From Parasegetibacter sp. NRK P23 (GTDB lineage Bacteria; Bacteroidota; Bacteroidia; Chitinophagales; Chitinophagaceae), in contig NZ_JAMDLG010000001.1 of NCBI RefSeq assembly GCF_023721715.1, positions 1,837,784-1,901,783 on the forward strand: DNA of 64,000 nucleotides. The letters run 5' to 3'. Every line of letters begins with the position of its first letter. The first letter of the stretch is position 1. The notes under the pieces are model-generated. The model was not told the origin of the DNA. It made no database searches and worked only from the letters and a program-made list of their open reading frames with translations. Position numbers and translations under genes: made by a program. Below are positions 1 to 8,253 of the stretch, one piece after another.

Positions 1-1
1 G

Positions 2-928
2 CTATCAACTAAACACCTATTAGGGATAAAGGATCTTACCCGCAGCGATATTGAAAAGATCCTCACAACGGCAGAAGAATTTAAAGAAGTATTACAACGA
101 CCCATTAAGAAAGTGCCGGCCCTCCGGGACGTAACGATAGTTAATTTATTCTACGAGAACTCCACCCGAACCAGGATATCTTTCGAACTTGCTGAAAAAC
201 GACTCAGCGCCGATACCATTAACTTTACCGCCAGCGGCTCCTCCGTTTCCAAAGGAGAAACACTGCGCGATACGGTGAACAACATCCTCTCCATGAAAGT
301 GGATATGGTGGTGATGCGCCACAGCGCCAGCGGAGCACCGCACTTCCTCGCCAAACATATTCCCGCGGCCATCGTGAACGCCGGCGACGGCATCAACGAA
401 CACCCCACACAGGCTTTACTGGATGCGTTTTCCATCAAAGAGGCCACCGGCGGACTGGAAGGCAGGAAGATCGCCATTATAGGAGACATCATGCACTCGC
501 GCGTAGCGCTCTCCAATATTTACCTCTTACAGAAAATGGGTGCCGAAGTAACGGTGGCAGGTCCGCCCACACTGATCCCAACCTATATGAAGGAAGCATT
601 CAATGTACGCGTGGAATATGATGTGAGAAAAGCGCTGGAATGGTGCGATGTGGCCAACGTATTGCGCATACAACTGGAAAGGCAGAATCAGGTACTGTTC
701 TCTTCGCTGCGTGAATACAGCCTTACCTACGGCATCAACAAAAAAATGCTGGACAGTCTTTCCAAAAAAATAACCATCATGCACCCCGGGCCCATCAACC
801 GTGGCGTGGAACTCTCCACAGATGCGGCCGACAGCGATCAATCCATCATCCTCCAGCAGGTGGAGAACGGCGTGGCCGTAAGGATGGCGGTGCTGTACCT
901 GCTCTCCGGAAAACTCCCGGAATCATAA
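2..928 (+). CDS. pyrB: Aspartate carbamoyltransferase catalytic subunit, 5' end outside window
   Basis: PyrB condenses carbamoyl phosphate with L-aspartate to give carbamoyl aspartate, the committed step of cytoplasmic pyrimidine synthesis. The frame is open from base 2 and the visible 308 residues begin LSTKHLLGIKDLTRSDIEKI, which is the usual PyrB N-terminus, so only a few bases are missing; base 1 could be the last base of an ATG. A GTG at 113 is internal and is not the start. The carbamoyl-phosphate loop STRTR, the HPTQALLDAF motif and the HPGPINRGVEL motif are all present. CoaD follows 20 bp later in the same direction. No regulatory subunit is seen. Confidence 0.95.
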   Translation, partial: LSTKHLLGIKDLTRSDIEKILTTAEEFKEVLQRPIKKVPALRDVTIVNLFYENSTRTRISFELAEKRLSADTINFTASGSSVSKGETLRDTVNNILSMKVDMVVMRHSASGAPHFLAKHIPAAIVNAGDGINEHPTQALLDAFSIKEATGGLEGRKIAIIGDIMHSRVALSNIYLLQKMGAEVTVAGPPTLIPTYMKEAFNVRVEYDVRKALEWCDVANVLRIQLERQNQVLFSSLREYSLTYGINKKMLDSLSKKITIMHPGPINRGVELSTDAADSDQSIILQQVENGVAVRMAVLYLLSGKLPES

Positions 929-948
929 CGATTGAAACCCCTTGCTAT

Positions 949-1416
949 ATGAAACAAAGAATCTGCCTCTTCCCAGGAACATTTGATCCCATCACCCTGG
1001 GACATGTGGATGTGATCCGCCGTTCCCTGCACCTCTTCGATAAAATCGTGGTGGGCATCGGAACGAATACCAACAAAACCCCGATGTTCTCCGATGAACA
1101 AAGGTTGTTGTGGATCAAAGAGATTTTCGCGGATGAACCCAAAGTGGAGGCGGCTTCCTATTCAGGACTTACCGTTCATTTCTGTGAATCCATAGGAGCA
1201 CAGTATATCTTGCGCGGCATCCGTTATGTAGCCGATTTCGAATACGAAAAAACCATCGCGGATGCGAACCGTGCCATGGATCCCGCAATTGAGACCATCT
1301 TCCTGACCTGCGAGCCCAAATACACTTCCATTGCTTCTACCATTGTGCGCGATATATTGAGGAATGGGGGAGATGCTTCGGCGTTTCTGCCGGAGATTGT
1401 GGTGAAGAGTTTGTAG
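949..1416 (+). CDS. coaD: Phosphopantetheine adenylyltransferase
   Basis: CoaD transfers AMP from ATP to 4'-phosphopantetheine, the penultimate step of coenzyme A synthesis, in the cytoplasm. The 155-residue protein has the family's usual length. The nucleotidyltransferase signature GTFDPITLGH is at residues 10-19, with the (T/H)xGH element as TLGH. The C-terminal STIVRD segment that contacts ATP is also present. The gene lies 20 bp after pyrB and may share its transcript. Its stop is only 6 bp from the stop of the convergent GntR gene, and no terminator is evident between them. Confidence 0.95.
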   Translation: MKQRICLFPGTFDPITLGHVDVIRRSLHLFDKIVVGIGTNTNKTPMFSDEQRLLWIKEIFADEPKVEAASYSGLTVHFCESIGAQYILRGIRYVADFEYEKTIADANRAMDPAIETIFLTCEPKYTSIASTIVRDILRNGGDASAFLPEIVVKSL

Positions 1417-1422
1417 AAATTG

Positions 1423-2133
1423 TCAGGGTTCAAATATCCTTACAAAATGATTCTCCAAATGATTCCGCATGCCGTTCCTGAAAAGCTCCGGCGTGCCATT
1501 TTCCAGCAACTCCACCAACTCCTTATGCGATACGAATGTTTTCAGTAATGGCTGCTTTTTCAACAAACCACTGTTGTGTACATAATCGAAGACAGGCAAC
1601 AGCATCTTCTGGAATTTCTTCATCGTTTCATTACCGGTGATCTCATACAACTTGCCATGGAACGCGATTTCGTGTTGCACATTAAAAAGATGGTCCTGTG
1701 CGGCGGGCGGTTCATTCTGTACAATCTGTTTTAATTCCTCGATATCGGCTTTGGTAATGCGGTGAAAAAGGAAATCGGCCATGCCTATTTCCAGGACGAG
1801 CCGTATCTCGAATACTTCCTTTAATGTTTCGGGCGCAAGAATATGCGGGTGCATACTTTTGCCAAGGATACCGAAAATATCCGGACTCGTAATCACCGCG
1901 CCTTTCTTCTTCTTCGATGCTATCAGTCCCATCAAACGTAAGCGCAGCAAGGCTTCCCGTACAACGGTGCGGCTCACCCCAAGCGCTTCGGCCAGTTCCA
2001 TTTCTTTAGGAATGCTGTCGCCCACTTTCAGCTTCTGCTGCTGCAGGAGTTCCACCAGGTTGGCTTCCACTTTGTCTACCAGACTGCTGGTTTCAATGCT
2101 TTTAAAGTGGCCGTTTAATAAGGTCTTGCTCAT
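1423..2133 (-). CDS. GntR/FadR-family (FCD) transcriptional regulator of the sialic-acid locus
   Basis: This is a 236-residue DNA-binding regulator with an N-terminal winged helix (about 15-80; EMELAEALGVSRTVVREALL is the recognition region) and a C-terminal FCD ligand-binding domain (about 95-230). FCD metal and ligand residues are plausible in the FNVQHEIAFHGKLYEITGN, SHKELVELLENG and MRNHLENHF segments. It is transcribed divergently from the sialic-acid operon with 174 bp between the starts. Both promoters carry a GT-N3-AC palindrome of the FadR-subfamily type, so it is probably an autoregulated repressor responding to sialic acid or a breakdown product. That ligand is inferred from context, as for E. 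coli NanR, which is also GntR/FCD. Other sugar acids are possible ligands. Confidence 0.85.
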   Translation of the reverse strand: MSKTLLNGHFKSIETSSLVDKVEANLVELLQQQKLKVGDSIPKEMELAEALGVSRTVVREALLRLRLMGLIASKKKKGAVITSPDIFGILGKSMHPHILAPETLKEVFEIRLVLEIGMADFLFHRITKADIEELKQIVQNEPPAAQDHLFNVQHEIAFHGKLYEITGNETMKKFQKMLLPVFDYVHNSGLLKKQPLLKTFVSHKELVELLENGTPELFRNGMRNHLENHFVRIFEP

Positions 2134-2150
2134 ATTATGTAGAACTTAAT
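2134..2150. promoter_or_regulatory. Operator-like palindrome at the regulator's own promoter
   Basis: The sequence ATTATGT-AGA-ACTTAAT is an inverted repeat with one arm mismatch and a GT-N3-AC core. It touches the regulator's start codon, at complement 2133, and lies just downstream of a minus-strand -7 element (2156-2163). It has the same arms and spacing as the perfect palindrome at 2267-2283, which suggests that the GntR protein binds both. Confidence 0.6.
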
Positions 2151-2155
2151 AATGG

Positions 2156-2163
2156 CAAAAATA
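2156..2163 (-). promoter_or_regulatory. -7 element of the GntR regulator promoter
   Basis: On the minus strand this reads TATTTTTG, a full match to the Bacteroidota -7 consensus TAnnTTTG. I see no convincing -33 TTTG at the right distance. The expected transcription start, near 2149, falls inside the palindrome at 2134-2150. Confidence 0.45.
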
Positions 2164-2234
2164 CAAAATGATGGGCATTTAGAAGTTGTCGGAATTGTTG
2201 ATTATAAAGCAGTTGTTAAATAAGGCGAAAAATA

Positions 2235-2267
2235 TTTGGCAGAAAATCCAATTTGTTGTTAACTTTA
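2235..2267 (+). promoter_or_regulatory. Promoter of the sialic-acid operon
   Basis: A -33 element TTTG (2235-2238) is followed after 21 bp by TAACTTTA (2260-2267), a 5-of-6 match to the fixed bases of TAnnTTTG. The predicted transcription start, near 2274, lies inside the perfect palindrome 2267-2283, so a bound repressor would block initiation. Confidence 0.55.
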
Positions 2268-2283
2268 TTATGTCATACATAAT
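2267..2283. promoter_or_regulatory. Operator-like perfect palindrome before the sialic-acid SusC gene
   Basis: ATTATGT-CAT-ACATAAT is a perfect 7-bp inverted repeat with a 3-bp centre. The GT-N3-AC core fits operators of the FadR subfamily of GntR proteins. It overlaps the -7 element and predicted start of the operon promoter. Confidence 0.65.
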
Positions 2284-2307
2284 ACAAATTTAATCAAATC
2301 ATGCTGT

Positions 2308-5300
2308 ATGAGATCATTTAAGTTATTCGTCTGGGCATCGGTGCTTATGCTTTTCACTTTACCGGTGTTGGCCCAGTCGGTCAGAATTTCCGGGCTGGTG
2401 CTCTCGAAAGAAGGGAACACCCCGGTGCAGGGTGTTACGGTGCGGGTAAAAGGCAAAAGCGCCGCCACCCAAACCAGTGCTGAAGGTCGCTTTACGATTG
2501 AAGCGGCTCCCCTGGATGTGCTGGTCTTTTCATCTGTGGGTTTTCTTTCTCAGGAAGTAGTGGCGGGGTCGGACGCAACAAGTACCATTCTTTTGGAAGC
2601 ATCCGTTTCAAAAATGGATGAAGTGGTGGTGGTGGGGTATGGTACGCAGTCGCGGCGGCAATTAACCGGCGCCGTTTCCACCGTGAACCAGAAAGCGTTT
2701 GAGCACACGCCTACCACGAATGTGGCCACCGTATTACAGGGCAATGCCCCGGGTTTACGGGTACAGCAGCGTACCGGCCAGCCAGGAACCACACCTTCAA
2801 TTTCATTCCGGGGAGGAACCGAATTCGGCGGAGGGGGCACTCCTTTGTTTATCGTGGATGGTGTGATTGTTCCTTCGTTATATGGTCTCGATATCAACGA
2901 TATCGCCAGTATCGATCTACTCAAAGATGCGGCATCTACCGCCATTTACGGCGCACGTGCGGCAAACGGGGTGGTATTGGTCGCCACTAAAAAAGGAAAG
3001 CGGGGAAAAGCGCAGGTGGTTTATGCTTTCAGCCATACGGCCAATTATATCCGGCCCAATTCATCGGAATACCTCAACGCTTCGGATTATATACGCATGA
3101 ACCGTCTTGGTATCCAGTCAAGGTTTCGTGGCGATTCACTGGACAACAACACGAATGCCATGAATACTGACCGCAACCAGATCCTCGGCGCATGGGGCTG
3201 GGCGTTAAGTAATGGGTGGAGATCGGCTGAAGGACTTTATACCACGCAATTGCTGAACAACCAGAACAGGCATTTACTGAATACACCAGGCTGGAAGTTG
3301 CTCGTAGATCCCAATCCATTCAACACCGCCATAATGGACAGTATCCTGTTCACCGACCTCAGTGTCCAGGAAAGGGAGCGCATGATCCTTCAGCAGGTGA
3401 ATACCGTGGAACACAATGTGAACTTCTCCGGCGCGAATGAACAGGGTTCCTATGCTTTATCGCTTGGTACGGTGAAAGACAACGGTATCATTGTAGGCTC
3501 CTGGTTGAAAAGAATGAACATGAACTTCAACGGTGGATTGAATATAGGGAAGAACCTGAAAGTAACCTCCAACATCGCGGCTTATGCGGTGGAGCAGGCC
3601 CTGCCTTACACAGACCCTGAAGGCGGTGCTGCTGGCGGACTGATGCAACGTTTTATAGGCGTGGCGCCCACGGTACGTTATAAGAATGATACTTCCGGCG
3701 TAATGTTACCCGGCCCCAACGATGCTACTCTGGGTAATCCCTTGTACTGGAAAGATATTGCTGTGAACAGCACCAACCAGCAACGTTTCCTGGGGGGTAT
3801 CAACATAGAATATACCATACTGCCGTTCCTGAAGTTGCTGGCCAGCGGTTCCGGTTACTACCAGTACACGAATAATAATTTCTTCACCAAAGCATTTCAA
3901 CAGGGCAATGGCGGCGCGTTCAATACCAACCGCGCAGCGAGTTTCAACAACAGCAGGATCGAACAATACACCACCAATGCTTTTCTTCAGTTCAATAAAA
4001 AATTCAACGATCATTCCTTAACAGCGATGGCTGGCGGTGAGTTTTATGACTACAAAAGTTATGTGCAGTCGGGGTTTGCGCAGGGTGCGCCAACAGACCT
4101 TATTCCCTGGCTCACGGCATCTACGCCACCCGGTGTGCAGGGAACAACCATCACCAATCCCGCGGGCGCTTCTTCCAATTTTAACGCATGGGAAAGAATA
4201 TCTTCCGGCATCGGAAGGGTGAACTATATTTTCAGGAACAAATACCTCCTGGAAGGTGTGATTCGTATTGATGGCTCCAGCAGGCTCAACAAAGCAAATT
4301 ATTTCGGCGCCTTCCCCGGTATATCGGCCGGTTGGAACCTGCACAACGAAGATTTCTACGCGGGCAGTGTTTTGTCGGACTACATCAGCACCATCAAACC
4401 ACGGGTAAGCTACGGCGTGAACGGGAACGTGAGCTCCCTTGGACTGTACGCCACCGCACAGGTATACAACAATGCGGGTACTTACAATGGCCTCGGAGGC
4501 ACTTACGCCGCTTCCTACATCAATTCCGACCTCAGGTGGGAACGTACCAACAGTCTGAACTTCGGCGCCGATCTCGGTTTCCTGAACGACCGGATCACGC
4601 TTACCGCCGATTATTTTATCCGCAATGTATTCGACAAACTCGCAGGACTGAATATTTCCTCCCAGACAGGCTTCGGTAGTTATACCACCAACCTCGGGCA
4701 ACTGCAGAACAAAGGTGTGGAACTGGCACTGAATGCAAGAGTGATCGCACCGCAAACAGCGGATGGCTTCAGCCTGGAACTGGGCGCGAACTATTTCCAT
4801 GTGAAAAGTTTCGCCAAAAAACTTCCGTTCAACAGTCTTCCGGGGAACAGGTCCAACGGTTTCTTTGTATGGGATCCTAAAAACCCGGGGCAACAATTGT
4901 ACGTGGGTGGAATGTCGGAAGGACAAAGAATCGGATTAGATGAAGTCTGGGCGCCGAAATGGGACGGCATCTATACCGATCTTTCCAAACTGGGCACCGA
5001 TGCGAACGTGTACAACGCATTCCTTCCTTACGCCAATAAAAGAATCAAACAACTTGGCGACGCGCAATGGCACCAGGTATACGCGAACGATACCATCGAT
5101 AGCAGGCAGTTCACGTATGTGGGCAGAACCACGCCACAGCACATCGGCGGATTCAACATCAGCAGCGCTTTTAAAAATATCCGCCTGTATGCGGGCTTTG
5201 ATTATGCCTTCGGTTTCGTCATACTCAATAATGAAATACTGCGCGGGCTCAGCCAGGTGCAGGGATCGCAAAATTCCACTTCCGAAGTATTGAACACATG

Positions 5301-5637
5301 GTCGCCTGTTAATACCAACGGTACTTTGCCCCGCTATTACTGGGCCAACCAGGGACGCAACTACGCCACCGATGCTTCCGGAAATAATCCCCCGGCCAAT
5401 ATGTGGGAAAAAGGCGACTATGTAATGTTGCGCGAACTTACATTGAGCTATGCACTCACCAATACGCTTCTTGAAAAGCTGGGTGGTGCCATCAAAGGCG
5501 TAAGCGTGAACGTAACCGGCAGCAACCTCTTTTACATGAGCGGCTACAGTGGCAACTTTCCCGAGGTGGGTGGAATAGACCAGGGCAAATATCCTTTGCC
5601 CAGACGACTCACCATCGGCGCAAGGATAACCCTCTAA
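2308..5637 (+). CDS. SusC/RagA-type TonB-dependent outer-membrane transporter (NanO-like)
   Basis: This 1109-residue protein is the outer-membrane barrel that takes up the glycan product with TonB energy. A signal peptide (1-22, ending LPVLAQ) is followed by a carboxypeptidase-regulatory-like domain (about 26-100) and a TonB box MDEVVVVGYG (103-112). A plug (about 118-230) and a long beta-barrel come next, ending in an aromatic/hydrophobic strand, RLTIGARITL. It lacks an STN domain, so it is not expected to signal through FecR; control instead appears to come from the divergent GntR protein. It is followed 31 bp later by its SusD partner. The sialic-acid substrate is inferred from the downstream nan genes, by analogy with NanO of Tannerella forsythia. 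Confidence 0.9.
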   Translation: MRSFKLFVWASVLMLFTLPVLAQSVRISGLVLSKEGNTPVQGVTVRVKGKSAATQTSAEGRFTIEAAPLDVLVFSSVGFLSQEVVAGSDATSTILLEASVSKMDEVVVVGYGTQSRRQLTGAVSTVNQKAFEHTPTTNVATVLQGNAPGLRVQQRTGQPGTTPSISFRGGTEFGGGGTPLFIVDGVIVPSLYGLDINDIASIDLLKDAASTAIYGARAANGVVLVATKKGKRGKAQVVYAFSHTANYIRPNSSEYLNASDYIRMNRLGIQSRFRGDSLDNNTNAMNTDRNQILGAWGWALSNGWRSAEGLYTTQLLNNQNRHLLNTPGWKLLVDPNPFNTAIMDSILFTDLSVQERERMILQQVNTVEHNVNFSGANEQGSYALSLGTVKDNGIIVGSWLKRMNMNFNGGLNIGKNLKVTSNIAAYAVEQALPYTDPEGGAAGGLMQRFIGVAPTVRYKNDTSGVMLPGPNDATLGNPLYWKDIAVNSTNQQRFLGGINIEYTILPFLKLLASGSGYYQYTNNNFFTKAFQQGNGGAFNTNRAASFNNSRIEQYTTNAFLQFNKKFNDHSLTAMAGGEFYDYKSYVQSGFAQGAPTDLIPWLTASTPPGVQGTTITNPAGASSNFNAWERISSGIGRVNYIFRNKYLLEGVIRIDGSSRLNKANYFGAFPGISAGWNLHNEDFYAGSVLSDYISTIKPRVSYGVNGNVSSLGLYATAQVYNNAGTYNGLGGTYAASYINSDLRWERTNSLNFGADLGFLNDRITLTADYFIRNVFDKLAGLNISSQTGFGSYTTNLGQLQNKGVELALNARVIAPQTADGFSLELGANYFHVKSFAKKLPFNSLPGNRSNGFFVWDPKNPGQQLYVGGMSEGQRIGLDEVWAPKWDGIYTDLSKLGTDANVYNAFLPYANKRIKQLGDAQWHQVYANDTIDSRQFTYVGRTTPQHIGGFNISSAFKNIRLYAGFDYAFGFVILNNEILRGLSQVQGSQNSTSEVLNTWSPVNTNGTLPRYYWANQGRNYATDASGNNPPANMWEKGDYVMLRELTLSYALTNTLLEKLGGAIKGVSVNVTGSNLFYMSGYSGNFPEVGGIDQGKYPLPRRLTIGARITL

Positions 5638-5668
5638 CACAGATCTGATCATTCCAAACAAAAGAAAG

Positions 5669-7201
5669 ATGAAACAGCATACATTATTAACGATCGCCGT
5701 TTTCACCACATTGCTCTCCGCGTCGTCCTGTACAAAACAACTGGATGAAGTAGTGCCGCAGGATGCCGTAAGCAAAGAGCAGGCGCTCAAAGACCCGAAC
5801 GCTGCACGCACATTATATCATGGCATATACGGGCAGTTCAGGGGGTTCACCGGAACCTTCTTCCAGTTGGGGGAAATGCGCTCCGATATATGGGTGGACG
5901 GGCTTTTCACGGAATCCGTGGAAGGAGGTTTCCAGAACCTGTACCGGCACAACATCAGTCACCTCAACGTGCCGTTTGCCAACTGGGCAGGTTTCTACAA
6001 CCTGATCTACAATTTCAACAACGTCATCAAACTGTATCCGCAAACGCCTTTGCCGGAGGATGAAAAATCAAAGGCGCTTGCAGAAGTATATGGACTGCGC
6101 GCTTATGTGTATTATACCATGCTGAGAACCTGGGGCGCCGTTCCCCTGAATACTGAACCGGTGGAAAGCATCAGCAATGCGGCGGAGACTTACAAACGCC
6201 GTACTTCTGCCGACAGTATCCTGTTGCAGGTGAAAGCCGATATTGAAGAATCGCTGCGGCTGTTCGGTACCGCAAATACCCTTCCCGCGGGGAAACGTGT
6301 GTATTGGAGCAGGGTGGCAACTTTGATCCTGAAAGGTGATGTTTTCCTATGGTCGGGTACACACCACGGCGGCGGCAATGCCGATTTTAACGTGGCGAAA
6401 ACAGCTTTGCAGGAAGTGAAGAACCTTGAAGGGGCCACACTGGGACTGCAAACCAATTACGCCGACATCTTCGATCCCACCAAAAAAGTGAACAACAAGG
6501 AGATGATCTTCGCGGTGAACTATGAACTGCAACAGGCACAACTTGGTGTTTTCGGCAGCTTCCTGGTGAATGCGATCCAGGCGAATACTTTATCGTTCGC
6601 ACAGGCGGCCACACCTACGGTGTCTTCCGTTTATCCTTATGTAGGCGGCGCCAACAGGGTAGGGATGAACCAGGCCATGATCAACCGGCTGAGTTCCGGA
6701 ACCGCCGACCAGCGTATTGCCAATACCTTCCGCGTAATATATTCAACTGCCGCTCCGTTTGGTACCAGGGGTATTTTCCTGACCAAATACATTGGCACAA
6801 CCTCGGGCACCACACAAATTTACAACAACGATTATCCCGTTTACCGTTATGCGGATGTACTGTTGCTGCTGGCGGAAGCCAAAGCAAAACTGGGCGAAGA
6901 CCCTTCCGCAGAAATAAACGCCATCAGGCAAAGAGCTTATGGCAGCGCGGCAACGCCATACACCAACGGCAACATTACTGAGCATATGAATGCCATTCTG
7001 GAAGAGTATCTGCGGGAGTTTATCGCAGAAGGCAAACGCTGGTGGGCTTTGAGGAGGGCAGGGGATAGCTATGTTTACGCGGCGCTGGACCCCAATTATT
7101 TTTCACCCACCACGGCGGCTAAATTCTTACTCCCGCTTTCGCAGGCGATGTTGAACGCGGACCCCTTGCTGGACCAGACAACAGGCTACCCAAGGCCCTG
7201 A
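5669..7201 (+). CDS. SusD/RagB-family surface lipoprotein (NanU-like)
   Basis: This 510-residue surface glycan-binding lipoprotein would cap the preceding SusC transporter. The signal peptide ends in the lipobox SASSC, so the mature protein starts at the Cys near residue 21. SusD-family features include the TPR-like N-terminal helices (YNLIYNFNNVIKLYP, EVYGLRAYVYYTMLRTWGAVPL) and the conserved C-terminal region with RYADVLLLLAEAKAKLG and REFIAEGKRWWALRR. The position, directly after SusC and before nanA, suggests it binds sialic acid or sialylated glycans, as NanU does in Tannerella. That ligand is inferred. Confidence 0.9.
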   Translation: MKQHTLLTIAVFTTLLSASSCTKQLDEVVPQDAVSKEQALKDPNAARTLYHGIYGQFRGFTGTFFQLGEMRSDIWVDGLFTESVEGGFQNLYRHNISHLNVPFANWAGFYNLIYNFNNVIKLYPQTPLPEDEKSKALAEVYGLRAYVYYTMLRTWGAVPLNTEPVESISNAAETYKRRTSADSILLQVKADIEESLRLFGTANTLPAGKRVYWSRVATLILKGDVFLWSGTHHGGGNADFNVAKTALQEVKNLEGATLGLQTNYADIFDPTKKVNNKEMIFAVNYELQQAQLGVFGSFLVNAIQANTLSFAQAATPTVSSVYPYVGGANRVGMNQAMINRLSSGTADQRIANTFRVIYSTAAPFGTRGIFLTKYIGTTSGTTQIYNNDYPVYRYADVLLLLAEAKAKLGEDPSAEINAIRQRAYGSAATPYTNGNITEHMNAILEEYLREFIAEGKRWWALRRAGDSYVYAALDPNYFSPTTAAKFLLPLSQAMLNADPLLDQTTGYPRP

Positions 7202-7240
7202 TAAATTTTTCACAGGAAAGGGTACTCGTAAGCAGTAAAC

Positions 7241-7264
7241 ACCGGGAGTTTTCGTGCTCCCGGT
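7241..7264 (+). other. Intercistronic hairpin after the first SusD gene
   Basis: ACCGGGAG (7241-7248) pairs perfectly with CTCCCGGT (7257-7264) around an 8-nt loop. No U-run follows, so it is not a standard terminator. It may protect or process the susCD part of the transcript, giving more SusC/D than the downstream enzymes. Confidence 0.5.
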
Positions 7265-7305
7265 TCTAAAAAATTATCCCTAATTTATACTTAACAACGA
7301 AGTGT

Positions 7306-8247
7306 ATGAACAGAAAGCACCTGGAAGGATTGATTGCGGCGCCATTTACGCCCATGCACGATGATGGCTCACTCAAACTTTCCTTAATTCCCATTTACTA
7401 TGAAATGCTGAAAGCGAACGGCGTGAAAGGTGCGTTCATTTGCGGGTCCACAGGCGAAGGCGTTTCCTTATCATTGAAAGAGAAAAAACTGGTGGTGGAA
7501 GCATGGGCCATCCACACCAAAAATGATCCTGATTTTACAGCAATGCCTTTGTTGGGCGGTACCTGCCTTGCGGATTGCATCGAACTCGCCCTTCACGCAA
7601 GGGAAGCCGGCATGGATGCCGTTTCTTTTACAGCGCCCTTCTACTTCAAACCGGCTTCGGTACAACTGCTGGCCGCTTGTTGCAGGGAAGTGGCGAACGC
7701 TGTTCCTGACCTGCCATTCTATTATTACCACATTCCGGTGCTCACCGGTGTGAACTTTCCGATGATCGATCTGTTGAAAGCTGTGGACGAAAACCTTCCC
7801 AATTTCGCGGGCATTAAGTATACCCATGAAGATTTTATGGATTTTCTTTCCTGCATGAACTTCGCCAACGGGAAATATGATATGCTCTGGGGAAGAGATG
7901 AAAACATGCTCTCCGCGCTCGCCTTAGGTACAAAGGCCGCAGTTGGAAGCACCTTCAATTATGCCGCCCCGCTGTACTACCAACTGATGGACGCGTTCCG
8001 CAACGGGGACCTGAAAACAGCGAACAGGTTACAACAGACTTCCATCGATATGATCACACTGCTGGGAAAATACGGCGGCATCGCCACCGGTAAAGCTTAT
8101 ATGAAACTACTCGGCATCGATTGCGGCAGCTTCCGTTTACCGGTCCGGAATATGTCTGCTGAAGCTTATACCGCATTTAAAACAGAGGTGGAACAACTGG
8201 GTTTCCGGAATTTCGCCGCTCATCTTTCACCAGGGGTGCACGTATAA
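7306..8247 (+). CDS. nanA: N-acetylneuraminate lyase
   Basis: NanA is a class I aldolase that splits N-acetylneuraminate into N-acetylmannosamine and pyruvate in the cytoplasm. The 313-residue protein has the DapA/NanA TIM-barrel motifs: GSTGE (47-51) binding the carboxylate, a Tyr in YYYHIP (about 141), and the Schiff-base Lys171 in GIKYT. The YYYHIP form and the sialidase, mutarotase and epimerase neighbours favour sialate lyase over dihydrodipicolinate synthase. It starts 104 bp after susD, past a hairpin, and is followed after 6 bp by the mutarotase gene. Confidence 0.9.
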   Translation: MNRKHLEGLIAAPFTPMHDDGSLKLSLIPIYYEMLKANGVKGAFICGSTGEGVSLSLKEKKLVVEAWAIHTKNDPDFTAMPLLGGTCLADCIELALHAREAGMDAVSFTAPFYFKPASVQLLAACCREVANAVPDLPFYYYHIPVLTGVNFPMIDLLKAVDENLPNFAGIKYTHEDFMDFLSCMNFANGKYDMLWGRDENMLSALALGTKAAVGSTFNYAAPLYYQLMDAFRNGDLKTANRLQQTSIDMITLLGKYGGIATGKAYMKLLGIDCGSFRLPVRNMSAEAYTAFKTEVEQLGFRNFAAHLSPGVHV

Positions 8248-8253
8248 ATTACC

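Noticed and set aside
7306-8247. Dihydrodipicolinate synthase (dapA) as the identity of the first aldolase
   Set aside because: The YYYHIP segment and the sialidase, mutarotase and epimerase neighbours favour N-acetylneuraminate lyase.
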